Assembly: GCA_947579605.1 (NCBI GenBank)
Contig: OX388311.1
Span: forward strand, 28,646,951-28,710,950
Length of the DNA: 64,000 bases
From: Athripsodes cinereus
Taxonomy: Eukaryota > Arthropoda > Insecta > Trichoptera > Leptoceridae
Reading direction: 5' to 3'
The position numbers and the translations under genes were made by a program. Positions 47,826 through 58,768 of the stretch are shown one piece after another. Under the pieces are notes generated by a model. It searched no databases. It saw nothing but the letters and a program-made list of their open reading frames with translations, and had not been told where the DNA came from. The first letter of the stretch is position 1; each line of letters begins with the position of its first letter.

Positions 47826-49118
47826 CATCATTCCAGTAAGTGTTCTGTTCACACTATGCTGGATATAGTTATACTTATAAAAATTGTTTTGTGCCTCCAC
47901 ATCATTATTTGTGGTAATAATTGTCAGATAGGCTTTTGGACTGAAACATGCAACCCACCTTTGAGCGTGGGGAAGTCACTGATTGTAAAAATAGGTTTTC
48001 ACCTTCACGCTACTTTCAAAAATCAAGTTGAATTTGTCAACTTGATGTTGGAACTCTTCTTCCGTCAGTGCATTGGCTATAGCCCTCCACATCAATGAAA
48101 TTTCCTCTCTATTTTCGATTTCGTTGTTCCCAGATTTTTTCAACCACCTCTGCCAAGCCTGCTCCCTATGAAAAGTACAAAGATATACTGTGCTTTGTGG
48201 GAAAACATGTTCCAAAGCACCAATTTCTTCTTCACAAAAATCCTTCATAAAGAATTGTGGATTCCAGTCAGGACACCAACTCTTTATAATGGGCAGTCCT
48301 TTAATAATTCAATATTTAGTCTCTCTCTGTACTACGAATGTGCTAACAACGGAATACCCCACATTTGTCTTCACACATAAGAAGAACAATGGCAGTGAGT
48401 ATTTTACTGCTCTATATGTTATATCCAGTAAGCATATTGTGCCATATCTTTGTAACATGTGCTTTTGCCAATCATCATTCCAGTAAGTGTTCTGTTCACA
48501 CTATGCTGGATATAGTTATACTTAAAAAAATTGTTTTGTGCCTCCACATCATTATTCGTGGTAATAATTGTCAGATAGGCTTTTGGACTGAAACATGCAA
48601 CCCACCTTTGAGTGTGGGGAAGTCACTGATTGTAAAAATAGGTTTTCACCTTCACGCTACTTTCAAAAATCAAGTTGAATTTGTCAACTTGATGTTGGAA
48701 CTCTTCTTCCGTCAGTGCATTGGCTATAGCCCTCCACATCAATGAAATTTCCTTTCTGTTTTTGATTTCGTTGTTCCCAGATTTTTTCAACCACCTCTGC
48801 CAAGCCTGCTCCCTATGAAAAGTACAAAGATATACTGTGCTTTGTGGGAAAACATGTTCCTAGGCACCAATTTCTGCTTCACAAAAATCCTTCATAAATA
48901 ATTGTGGATTCCAGTTAGGACACCAACTCTTTATAATGGACAGTCCTTCAATGATGCAATCTTTAGTCTCTCTCTGTACTACAAATGTGCTAACAACGGA
49001 ATACCCCACATTTGTCTTCACACATAAGAAGAACAATGGCAGTGAGTATTTTACTGTTCTATATGTTACATCCAGCAAGCATATTGTGCCATATCTTTGT
49101 AACATGTGCTTTTGCCAA
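47826..49118 (-). repeat. 647-bp tandem duplication
   Basis: Unit 1 is 47826-48472 and unit 2 is 48473-49118, starting catcattccagtaagtgttc and ending tgtgcttttgccaa. They differ at a few bases (ccaaagcacc against cctaggcacc). The unit covers the MULE catalytic block. Confidence 0.95.
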
Positions 49119-49194
49119 GACGTGTCCATGATTCAACATGCTGTTGATTTACAGCTATGTTGTAAAGCCACATTCTCATTATTTTAGTTTATCA

Positions 49195-49496
49195 AATTCA
49201 AATATTTTTATTTAAATAAAATTAACAATTTAATAATATTACATACACACCTTATCACTAAAAAACACATCTATTAGGTACATATTTGACCCTCAAAATT
49301 GAGCAGTGCTCGTGCTTTGAGGGTTTAAACATATTTCATATAATTAACATAAAACAATAGCCCTCACCAAATAATAATAAAAACAAACACATATCTACAA
49401 TACAAATAGCAACCAAATACAGTTTCTTAACAAAACTCAACAACAGAGCAGTTGAACAGCTATTTAAAAATATCTTTCAGATTCAATTTAAAACTC
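49195..49496 (-). repeat. LINE 3' UTR, uninterrupted copy
   Basis: Matches 16560-16637 plus 16983-17225. Contains the stem-loop 49289-49324. This is the empty-site counterpart of the insertion at 16638. Confidence 0.85.
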
Positions 49497-50110
49497 TGAA
49501 TTTTTTAAAAAATAATAAAATTAATGTATTACAGAACACTGTTTTACTTCCACTTCACTTTATTTAAATGTCAGAACGTTTTCGAACATTAACTGTTCAT
49601 TATCGATGACAATGTAATACTGAGCTCACTTTAACGAACTACCTACACCAAAAGTTTTAGAAGTGGGGATGTCAGTGTTGGTATCTGAACATTCACTACA
49701 TTATTCAAATTCTTGTGTATTTCCAATGTCTCTAAAATATCTAATTTAAAACCCTTTTCACACATATGGAGTACTTCGGCATCATCTTCACCAAAACTGT
49801 GTCCTGTCTCCCTTGCATGATCCGCCATCTCAGAATTAATACTTAAGTTTCTAATCGCTTTTGTATGTTCCTTTATTCTGGTGGAGAACTTTCTTCCCGT
49901 TTGACCAACATAGACTGCTGAACAATCATTACATGACAATTTATATACTCCACTCTGCTGCATTTTAGGGATCTCCGATTTATTGTTTAATATCAATTTA
50001 TTTATATTGTTACTGGTATAAAATGCTGGTTTGAAATCCTTGTCCCTGCAAACATTCAATATATCAGTGGATATCATCCTGTAACACTGTATCTTGTGTT
50101 TTATTATAGA
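49497..50110 (-). pseudogene. Penelope-like element, GIY-YIG part
   Basis: The minus frame 50077-49643 reads SGVYKLSCNDCSAVYVGQTG, then RKFSTRIKEHTKAI: the GIY-YIG nuclease with VY..VGQTGR and the catalytic Arg. It follows a Penelope-style linker (FKPAFYTSNNINKLI). The upstream Penelope RT is missing; DNA upstream belongs to a LINE. 144 codons, open. Confidence 0.85.
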
Positions 50111-50115
50111 CGAAT

Positions 50116-53100
50116 CTATGTATTAATGATAGTTTTCTGAATTTTTTTTGTAGAATCAAACTTAGATTTTTTGTTCAGCTTATTGTACCACACAACACCC
50201 AAATGAGTATAGTGGTGTTGTCCAGCAAATGTTTTTGTGGGAGGTACCTTAATTAGGCCTCCCAGTCTTGGACACGCACTAATATCATCCGGCGAGTGGA
50301 GTTTTTGTACAAAATACTCTTTACAGACCTGAGACACTGCCTTTCTCCTATAAATATTATCCAATGTGGGCACCAGAAATTCTTTAAAAAGTTCTGAGGT
50401 TGGGTGGTCCATAGGTTTTTAAGAATTATTTTTATAATACTTCTTTGGCTGAACCCAGGGAATAGAGAGAGTTTTTATATGCCCCACCCCAAACTATAAT
50501 ACCATATTGCAACACAGATTGGACAAGAGAAAAATACACTTGTTTCATTTGTTTAACATTCAAAATATCCCTTAGCCTATAAAATATATAGAACATTTTC
50601 CTCATTCTCTTTACAGTAGTTTGCACATGGTCTTTCCATTTCATATTTGAGTCAATTTCAACTCCAAGGTACTTAACAGTATTTGATTCCTTTAAATTTA
50701 CACAATTTGAACCACCACGTGATTTTATCTTATTTGTGCAAGAGTTACTATGAATTTTAATATCAAGGGTGGAAGTAGGTTTACCTTTAATATTTATAGA
50801 GAAATTGACATAATTCATTTTCTCAGCATTCAGTGATAATAAACTCGCATCAAACCAGCCCTTGAGCAAATTAATTTCTGCATTCATAATTGTTTCCACT
50901 TCTTCCCATGTACTACCATGGGCAATCAACGCTGTATCATCGGCAAATGACAACACTGTGGATTTAAGGGAAAGGCCAAAAATTTGATTAACATATAAAA
51001 TAAATAATATTGGCCCAAGAACCGTACCCTGCACGGAGAGAAAAAAGTAGTAAAATCAAGTAATTATTACTAAAAATTTTGCATATCCCAGGACAACAAA
51101 AGTAATCTTAAAACTACAAATGAATATTTGTAATGGTATTTGGTGAAAACAACAAATGGAGTTCTCTTGATACAAGTAAGCTGCATACTGGTTATTACAA
51201 ATCTGTTAGTAATATTTGGGTGCGTAGTATGTTGGTATTAGTAATGGGATTTGTAAATATTACTAAACTCCTTTGTATCTCCTAGTGATTCCTATACTCG
51301 GTATTATTCACCTCTTAGTATATTTTAGTAGCTTCTTTACTAGAAATTGTAGTTTTATGTAATGGAATTTAGTAACCCATTTTGTGATTTCTGAGTATTG
51401 TTTTGTAATTAAAGCAAATGCAGTTACAAATGTATGCACTTAAATTTACACCATTTGTACCTAGACACTTGTACTATTCATACTCGGAAAAGTAACAGAA
51501 AAATAATGAATATTTTTTTCTCTATGAGAACACATATTACAGTAGAAGTAAGTTGTGTTCACTAGAAGTATGAATACATTAGTATAAGAAATATTCTTCA
51601 TTTTTTTGTTACTTAAACAAGTATAAATTGTGCAAGTGTCTATAGGTACAAGTTATATAAATTCAAGTGCATACATTAAATACATATCTAACTACATTTG
51701 TTGCTTTAAAACTTTACACATAGAAAAGTACAAAAAAGGCTTAAATAATTATAAAACACATCACATAATAAAAATAATTAGTCGTAGTTCTGAATAAAAC
51801 ATTCAACTCACATATACTCAAGTAAATTAGTCATTAAATTTCAGATAGTAAAGTTTGATTTGTGGTCAGAAGCTTTAATATGTCCATTCAATAGTGTTGT
51901 AAATTATTGTCTAAGTATAAGTCTTAAAATCCATCTTTCAAATATAACTTTTAGTCATGATACAGTAGTAAAAGATTATTTTTGGGCGTTTAGAACTGAG
52001 TCTTACAGTTTCACAAAATTAATATAAAAAATTCTTAATTTTCCTGCTTTTCATTAGGAAATAGGAGTTATTCGAAAAATAAAATTACAAAACTTTGAAA
52101 GGGTTTCCAATTTAATAAGTAAATAAATTACATAGATTATAATACTCCTCAAACCGGAAACATACATGGCAAGAGGAGGAAAATGGGATGTTATAATTAC
52201 GTGCACTCGCAGCTGGTAGCCTGATCAACGTGGCTACTTCAGTGGAGGATGTGGAGGTCGCCCTTGACGATGAACGACTTCTAGACTCTATAATACCGCG
52301 TTCACGAAGTTGCCGTCGTTTGTTGTATACAAAACGAAGCAATTTTCCGGAAGCATTTTTGGCAGTTGTATGAACTAGCGGTGAAATATACGGAGTGTAG
52401 TATAAGGCAGTTGACTCCTTGTGGAAAAGTTGCTGGATTTCTACCGACCAGCTCAACAGCTGTGTATTTGTTATTTGACAGTGCGTATTTTTTTCTATGA
52501 TGGCTTGAATTAGAAGTTTTACTTATAAGTTCCGTTGGCCTTCCTCTAATCTTCCGGTGTTTCTTTTATTTAGCATAGCTTTTCCATCCAACGTGGAATT
52601 CAATGTATTTAAAATCTGAAACAAAATTAAAGTTTAACAGCACATTATAACACAAGTAGTCTACTGCGGCAATATTAAAATCAAATTGTCAAATTATTTA
52701 CTCACATATCCATACTGAAATGTTTCATCAATTTGAATCAACTGCCTGGATGAATGAGCAATGTCTGTGTTTTGAGACACACTCTCTCGCTCGTAGAAGC
52801 ATCTGATGCACTGGATGTTAGTTGGATAGTTGCAAAGCCCCATACTGTCTCTGGAACAACTGTGGGATGCTCTGTGTCCGGAGCTATTATAGAATAAATT
52901 GTCTGTAGCTCTGTAATATCTAACTCTTCCTCCTTAAAGATTCTCTTTAAATTTTGCTCTGTCTCCCGGTACAGGAATAAGTTGAGCGATTTCACAATCC
53001 GTTAGTAGTCTTAATGTTCCCGCATCCACTCTCCCATCTATATAAGTAACACAAATAAATGTAAGTTGAGGTTTATATATGTAGGATATAGAGTTGGAGT

Positions 53101-55105
53101 AGTCTCTATTTATAATCCATTACAAACAAATTACAACTCACTAACGATAAGGCTAGCCACCCATTCTTAATGTCTTATTTTCTGTATAATTATGTGTATA
53201 AGTAGGCAGCTAATAGTGTGATTAGATTTATAATCCATTGTACTTACCAATAAATTGACCTATGTAAGCACTGCAATTTCACTTGGTCAATAAATCCTTA
53301 ACCAATAAATATTATCTGTGTACAATAAATCCTTAACCAATTAATCCATTATGAAAACACACAAACTACACAGCACTCGAAACACAGCGCTTGAAACACA
53401 GCTTCACTCCAAACACAGCAAACTACACACTGCCGCGAACAAGTTGTGACATACTGTCTTGTGACAGCTTAATAATTACCTACTTGTTAAAAGTGTTGAT
53501 CATTTGAAATTACAAAACTGTTTTGCTGTTTTTATTGAAGATTAGTTTTATCGGAATTAAGTATAAACAATTTGTTACGGTAACAAATTACAGTCACAGA
53601 AATAACAAAATGTTTGTGATATTTGTAAGCCATTGTTATTTTTACAATATTTTAGTTTTTTCGTCAATTACAAAAACCCGTTTTTTGGTATTAGTTTTAA
53701 CATTTACAAAAATATTGTAAAAATAAGTGTGTGGTGTAAATCCTAGGGAAATTTAATGAAATATACAAAAATTTTGTAATTTCGGCATTTACAAAGCGGC
53801 TTTTTAATTCGAACAATATTTTTTCTCTCCGTGATGCGGAACCCCAAACTCAAAAGTGAATGGCTCACTGAGAGAAGACCCAATTTTAACCCTTTGATCT
53901 CTATGATACAGATAGCTCTCCAGCCATTTTCCAACTTTACTATTTATAATCTCACCTATCAATCCCCATACTTTACGGTTACATGATCCAGCCCTAATTA
54001 ATTTCTCAGAATAGAAGTTGTTTTTTGACTTTCTGATAAGTGTGGTCAGCATATTTCTATATTTTTTGTACTTGCTTTTAGCTAATAAATCATTTGGATA
54101 TCTTTTAGTTAATCTAAACAATCTCTCTTTTTGTCTAATAGAACTCACTAAACCCATAGTAATCCATGGGGCAATGTTTTTAAATTTAGAATTTATTTTT
54201 CTATCTGCACTCACAGCATATGAAGCCTCAGATATATGTGATGAGAGTGTACTGTGAAATTCGGCAGCACAGATCTCAGGATCCAATGAGTCAAAAGTTG
54301 AATCCCAAGTCTCCATTTCAAGCGATTCTCTCAATTTCTGCATATCTATCTTAGTCACACCACAAGTATCTACTCTCCCATTCACACATTCACTTCTAAT
54401 TTTGTTTACAAAAATACAGGTGTGGTGATCTGTTACATCATTCGCCCATACTATGCATTGCACGTCTACTAGTTTATCCAGAGGGGCATTTGTCCAGAAA
54501 TGATCTAGACATGATGGCCTTTGACCTTCCACCTCCCTGGTATAAATACTTGAACAGAGCTTGTAGTTGAGTTCCAACATAACATTAAGATAATCCATTT
54601 TTTCTGTACTATTGCAATCATCAGCTATGTTAATATTGATATCCCCTGTAACTATTACGTTTCTACCTCTGTATTGCAAGAGTAGGTGCTTAACATCATC
54701 TATAAACTCACTAACTACCGAGCCATGAGTTCTATAGAAAGCAAATACATGATAAATTACACTAGACCTATGCAGTTGAATATGTAAACAATTTACCCCA
54801 TTAAGCCTTACCTCATCATAATTAACCATACCCACATTACGCGTGAATACAGATATCCCGCTATTTCTATTAATAACATATGAAGTAGAATGGTATGTGT
54901 ACCCCACCACGCTATATTCAGGACTTAAATCACTCAAGTGTGCCTCCGATAAAATGATGCAGTCCGGTTTTCTATTTAATTCATTTACATGTATCATAAA
55001 TTCATCTAAGTTTTTCTGAATACTTCTTATATTAGAATGCATCACTATCAGAGAATCACCACAAGAATCAAGTACATCATTGCACTGGTCAGCCGCACGA
55101 CACAT
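50116..55105 (-). pseudogene. LINE with endonuclease and RT, split by a DNA transposon
   Basis: The 5' part, frame 55105-53834, holds the APE-type endonuclease: VMHSNIRSIQKNLDEF, DCIILSEAHLS, GRNVIVTGDININIAD, RPSCLDHFW and DVTDHHTCIF. Then comes a linker ending GLIGEIINSK, joined directly to VGKWLESYLYHRDQRVKIGS, so about 150 RT residues (fingers and motif A) are deleted. The frame stops at FEFGVP. After the insertion the RT resumes at 51031 with QGTVLGPILFILYVN and LSFADDTALI (catalytic FADD) to 50432. A frameshift follows, then the C-terminal part to 50116. CR1/Daphne-like. No 3' UTR. Confidence 0.87.
51032..53833. mobile_element. CACTA-like DNA element nested in the LINE
   Basis: Ends cacggagagaaaaaa and ttttttctctccgtg (15-bp TIR). 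The flanks are ctg (51029-51031) and atg (53834-53836), an imperfect 3-bp duplication. Without it the LINE reads continuously through VPQG. Both ends are dense in TTACAAA / TTTGTAA / TTACTAA motifs, like subterminal transposase-binding arrays. Minus frames 52456-52112 (SWSVEIQQLFHKESTALYYT, then an S/R/T-rich tail) and 52995-52738 are not recognised; they may be a spliced accessory protein. No DDE domain was found. The superfamily call rests on the CAC end and the duplication length. Confidence 0.72.
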
Positions 55106-55358
55106 ACAATCCTTAATATTATAAGTAGAATCTATATCTTCTAAGATATTCTGTTGAATATTGAATTAAAAAATTTGGAATGGTGTAGAAATAAATTTCA
55201 CAACACTGATCTTTATAAATTGACATTTGGCACTATGCAGGTACTGATAGTCTAGGGAATATTAATTCCTCATGATTGGAATTGAGTCTTTCAAGCATAA
55301 GTACTGCAATGGCATATCTGTTGAGCTGGGCTTAATATGTGGGTTTTGTGCTTAATAA

Positions 55359-55560
55359 TTAAGATTTTATTGGAAACAGTTTGTGTTGATGCCTGAGAAA
55401 ATCAGCTGTTTCATTTAACAAGATGTTTGATCGCTGATTGTCACGTGTATCATCAGTTGAATCTTCTGAGCTTGATTGTTTCGATTTCCTTGTTGAGAAA
55501 GAGAGTTTATTCTTCCTTGTTCTTAAAAGTTGATTATAGTATTTCAATAAACATGATATT
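55359..55560 (-). pseudogene. Probable C-terminal tail of the viral-type glycoprotein
   Basis: A minus-strand frame directly abutting the low end of the DIRS element, on the same strand as the glycoprotein pieces above it. Basic then Ser/Asp-rich, like a cytoplasmic tail. Its position suggests it is what the DIRS insertion separated from 60556-62098. Inference only; the piece is short and I cannot match it to a family. Confidence 0.4.
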
Positions 55561-55608
55561 ATAATATTGGAGTTTTACCTACCAATAAAACTCTTATTAT
55601 GTTGTCTT

Positions 55609-55776
55609 CCTTATCCAGAATATATATTGTGAGATATGACCCAACATTGTAGTTCCGCGACGTTGTATTTCCCGCCTTTTCTCATCTGTACTACGTCATA
55701 TCTGTTGAACGTCTTTGTAGTGTTACCCCTGTCATGCGCAGTTCGTTATGTTACCAACATAATGTTTCCTCAATTT
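55609..55776 (+). repeat. DIRS inverted terminal repeat, low-coordinate end
   Basis: Contains caacattgtagttccgcgac and atgcgcagttcgttatgtta; reverse complement of 60374-60541 with very few differences. Confidence 0.93.
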
Positions 55777-55801
55777 GTTTCTCACAATGGCAGGCATCAA
55801 G

Positions 55802-55900
55802 TATATTCTGGATAAGGAAGACAACATAATAAGAGTTTTATTGGTAGGTAAAACTCCAATATTATGTATGGTCTATCTATTCCTTATCCAGAATATATAC
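55802..55900. repeat. DIRS internal complementary region
   Basis: 55802-55866 is the reverse complement of 55561-55627. 55866-55900 (tatgtatggtct, attccttatccagaatata) is the reverse complement of the high end near 60528-60553 with a 4-base insertion. The two parts overlap at ATAATA, the presumed junction. Confidence 0.88.
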
Positions 55901-55963
55901 TGTGAGAGTTGTTTGTTATCGCCTTTGTGACAGGGGTTGATGTCAAATTGTGATGTCATATTT

Positions 55964-56841
55964 TTATATTGGCTTGAACAAGCCCATTATGGATTGGGAT
56001 GTAGTATCAGAGGAGACTATTTGTTTATTATAAAAAAATTTGAATGTGTTCTCGCTCCTCCAGTTTCCTCTTAGTAAAATCTCCTCTATTGGGTGATTCT
56101 CCAACCACCCAAGAGAAGCAACTGCAGATCTAGTGCTTCCAGCTGGTGCATCAACACCGGCATCTCTCAACATCTCTTAATATCTCCGACAGTCGATATA
56201 AATAGATTTTTTATATCAGGCTTCTCACTTCTTCTCTCCTCAGACAAGGCACATAATTTCCGTAACCAAAATACAGGGTCACAATTTTTTATTGGTGCCC
56301 TGAGCAGCTTCCACTCTGACTGTCTGTATTTATTGCAGTCCGTTTTTGACCCAAACCTTGGCCACAGAAGGATATGGTCTTAGTTGTCCACAAAAGTAGT
56401 GGGTGACAATTCAAGCAATGTAAGGTCATGCACCCGTCTGCCTGACGATAGCAACAGTATGATTGTGCAGCGTCTTGATGCCTCATAGAGGCTATTTGTC
56501 TTTGGTGGATTATTTTCTAGGCACTGGCAAACTTCTCTAGGATCCCAAATTGGTATTCGTGGTTTCTCCATTGTTGAATTACTGATTCCTTTCAGTATTC
56601 TTTTAACTAAGGTGTGGCTACTGAGGCATATTTCCCCCTGTGGGTTGGCCATAGTTGCCACAACAGATTTATGTAGAAGTATAGTGCTGGGTGATAGTTT
56701 CTTAACATTATGTAAATAGGCTAAGAACTTTGCTAGCATTGAACCTGTGGGTTGTTTACAGTTACTTTTATTTGTTCTGCACCACTCCTCCCATGTTTTC
56801 GACGCCTGGCAATAAACTGCTCTTGTGGATGGTCTCCAACT
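55964..56841 (-). pseudogene. DIRS tyrosine recombinase, damaged
   Basis: From 56841: SWRPSTRAVYCQASKTWEEW (core-binding domain), then LLLSSGRRVHDLTLL with the catalytic Arg, and a TAA at 56380. In-frame sequence continues (FGSKTDCNKYRQSEWK) to a TGA near 56170. A one-base shift opens 56173-55964 with HPIEEILLRGNWRSENTFKF and FYNK, the second Arg region and the Tyr nucleophile. It would integrate the circular cDNA. One stop plus one frameshift make it inactive as written. Confidence 0.87.
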
Positions 56842-56882
56842 AGCATTAAGGAGGTTCCTTTCTTGTACAGTCCAGTCTTTTA

Positions 56883-58706
56883 TCATTTGCTCCCACCCCC
56901 AACTTTCCACACTTCTAGTTGGAGTTTTTGTATTTGAGGAGGATGAAATCCCGTGCTCGTGTCTATTAGATTGTGTTCCAGATTTTTTATTTCTATTGGG
57001 GGTTCTAGTGCACGGCTCTTCAGGTCTGGTAGCCAGAACACTTTCAACCATCTGGGTACGACTAACAAATAAACTCCCTGCGCTGTGTTCAAATGTGTTA
57101 GTACACATGGAATTAGACATGGCGGGGGGAATACCCATGCCAAATGGAAGGTCCATGGCTGACTGAAGGCATTGTGAAACAGAGCTTTCCTGTCCCTGGG
57201 ATCTATTGTCACATATTCTTCCACTACTTTGGCTGTTTGTAACGCAAACAGGTCTATTTCTGGTGTGCCCCACTTGGCAAAGATCTCTTTCAAGGCCGTT
57301 GTTTTCAGATGCCACTCTGGAGGTAGACGGTTGGATCGGGATAGACAATCCGCCAGCTCGTTGTATCTCCCCGGGAGATAATTCATCTCTATGTGTATAT
57401 TTAGAGCATCTACCAGTTGGAATATCTGGTGGCTCATTCGTAGGAGGCTCATTGATTTGGTCCCACCTTCGTTCCTCAGGTAGGCCAGTACGGTCCTGTT
57501 GTCCGACTGTATGAGACATGTAGAATTCTTCAAATTCTTTTTCTGTGACTTGAACGCTCCCAGAATTGCGAACATCTCCTTCAAATTGCTGTGCCAGTGG
57601 AGCTGCTGTGGTGACCATTTCCCCCTGATCATGGTGTCGTCTACCTGGGCTCCCCACCCTTGATCTGCTGCATCTGTCGTCAGAAAGTGTGAGGCACCTG
57701 TCATGTACATGATCGATTCTTTGTTGAGGTTTTTCAGCCACCACTTTAATTCTTCTATTACTGCTTCTTCCAATGGACGTGCTTTGTGTGAATGTATAGT
57801 TTGAAGACCGCGAGTACTGATCTGCATTCTTCGGCAATGAAGTCGACCTCTTGGGATGACAAATGTGGCAAAATTCAGTCTTCCCAAGATACTTTGTGCG
57901 CCTCTTAAGCTCCATTCTCGTTTCCCTAGAATTTTTCTCAGAATAGCGTCTATCATTGTCATTTTTTCTTTTGTTAGACGCATCTTGTTTTCTTTTGTAT
58001 CCCACTGTATTCCCAGATACTCTAATTTCTGAGTGGGTTCTGTTACACACTTTTGGATGTTGAGTGTCCAGCCCAGCTCTTTCAGGAGCTTCAGAGTCTC
58101 TTTGGTCTGTACTCCCAGTATGTCCATTTTTTGGTGTGCAAGAAGAAAGTCGTCCAGATAAACGACTACTCGAACTCCTACGTTCCGCAGCTTTTCTGCT
58201 ATCCAATTTGTCACAAGTGTGAAGACACTTGGGGAACTGCATAAGCCCTGAGGCAGACATGTTAGTTGCAGCACTTGTCCCTTGTATACTATCCTCAAAA
58301 ATCTGCGATGTGTGTTTTTCACTGGTAGGTGAAAATACGCCTGGGAGAGATCTACTTTCGTCATGAAATCTCCTGGTTGCAGGAAGTTGGGGATTTGATG
58401 GTGTGACATCAAGGAAAATTTCTTCACCCTGATGTATTCGTTCAATTCTTTTAAATTGACAATTGGACGTGGAGTCCCTCCAGACTTCTTCACTAGGAAC
58501 ATTCGTGACAGAAAACCTGGGTTCACAGGAGCTGGTTCCAGTATCTTTTCTGTTAACATCTTTTGTATTACGCCGTCCATTTCTGCGCAAGGAAGTGGTT
58601 CGAACTTCTTGCACAATGAGGGTGTCAGGCAAACTAATGGCGGTTTTCTGGCGAAGGGAATGCTGTAACCCTGGAGTATTTTTAATATTACTGGTGGCGC
58701 ATTCAA
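56883..58706 (-). CDS. DIRS reverse transcriptase-RNase H-methylase-like polyprotein (607 aa)
   Basis: Open from ATG 58706. RT: GGTPRPIVNLKELNEYIRVK, DFMTKVDLSQAYFHLPVK (motif A), LPQGLCSSPSVFTLVTNW, VVVYLDDFLLAHQ (catalytic DD), LGWTLNIQKC, KLEYLGIQWD. RNase H: FLTTDAADQGWGAQVD, LKEMFAILGAF, CLIQSDNRTVLAYLRNEGG, YNELADCLSRS. The C-terminal part (GTPEIDLFALQTAKVVEEYV, ALFHNAFSQPWTFHLAWVFP) occupies the place of the DAM-like methylase of DIRS elements, without an obvious intact catalytic motif. Makes double-stranded cDNA from the element RNA. No stop or frameshift seen. Confidence 0.93.
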   Translation of the reverse strand: MNAPPVILKILQGYSIPFARKPPLVCLTPSLCKKFEPLPCAEMDGVIQKMLTEKILEPAPVNPGFLSRMFLVKKSGGTPRPIVNLKELNEYIRVKKFSLMSHHQIPNFLQPGDFMTKVDLSQAYFHLPVKNTHRRFLRIVYKGQVLQLTCLPQGLCSSPSVFTLVTNWIAEKLRNVGVRVVVYLDDFLLAHQKMDILGVQTKETLKLLKELGWTLNIQKCVTEPTQKLEYLGIQWDTKENKMRLTKEKMTMIDAILRKILGKREWSLRGAQSILGRLNFATFVIPRGRLHCRRMQISTRGLQTIHSHKARPLEEAVIEELKWWLKNLNKESIMYMTGASHFLTTDAADQGWGAQVDDTMIRGKWSPQQLHWHSNLKEMFAILGAFKSQKKNLKNSTCLIQSDNRTVLAYLRNEGGTKSMSLLRMSHQIFQLVDALNIHIEMNYLPGRYNELADCLSRSNRLPPEWHLKTTALKEIFAKWGTPEIDLFALQTAKVVEEYVTIDPRDRKALFHNAFSQPWTFHLAWVFPPPCLIPCVLTHLNTAQGVYLLVVPRWLKVFWLPDLKSRALEPPIEIKNLEHNLIDTSTGFHPPQIQKLQLEVWKVGGGSK

Positions 58707-58768
58707 AACCTCCCATTTTTTTCAAAAAATGCCTCAATTGTCCTGCCTGAAACCCTCTCTCCTTGGCG

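Larger units (their letters stand above)
46358..49190 (-). pseudogene. MULE transposase with SWIM zinc finger, broken
   Basis: The 5' part (49129-48860) has LLDVTYRTVKYSLPLFFLCV with the first catalytic Asp, then FVVQRETKDCIIEGLSIIKS and LFMKDFCEAEIGA with the second Asp. It continues at 48248-47976 with LEHVFPQSTVYLCTFHREQA. The 3' part (46708-46331) has the SWIM-type pattern (VATCTYICIKTRLLCKHFFA). A 647-bp tandem duplication repeats the catalytic block, and a LINE at 46858-47690 separates it from the SWIM part. Mutator-like DNA transposons use this DDE/SWIM layout. TIRs were not found. Confidence 0.82.

Noticed and set aside
47856..48745. Plus-strand paralogous frames 47856 and 48365 as a duplicated gene
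   Set aside because: Antisense to the MULE catalytic block; the duplication explains their similarity.
57206..58750. Plus-strand frames across the DIRS element
   Set aside because: Antisense shadows of the RT frame, with no domain.
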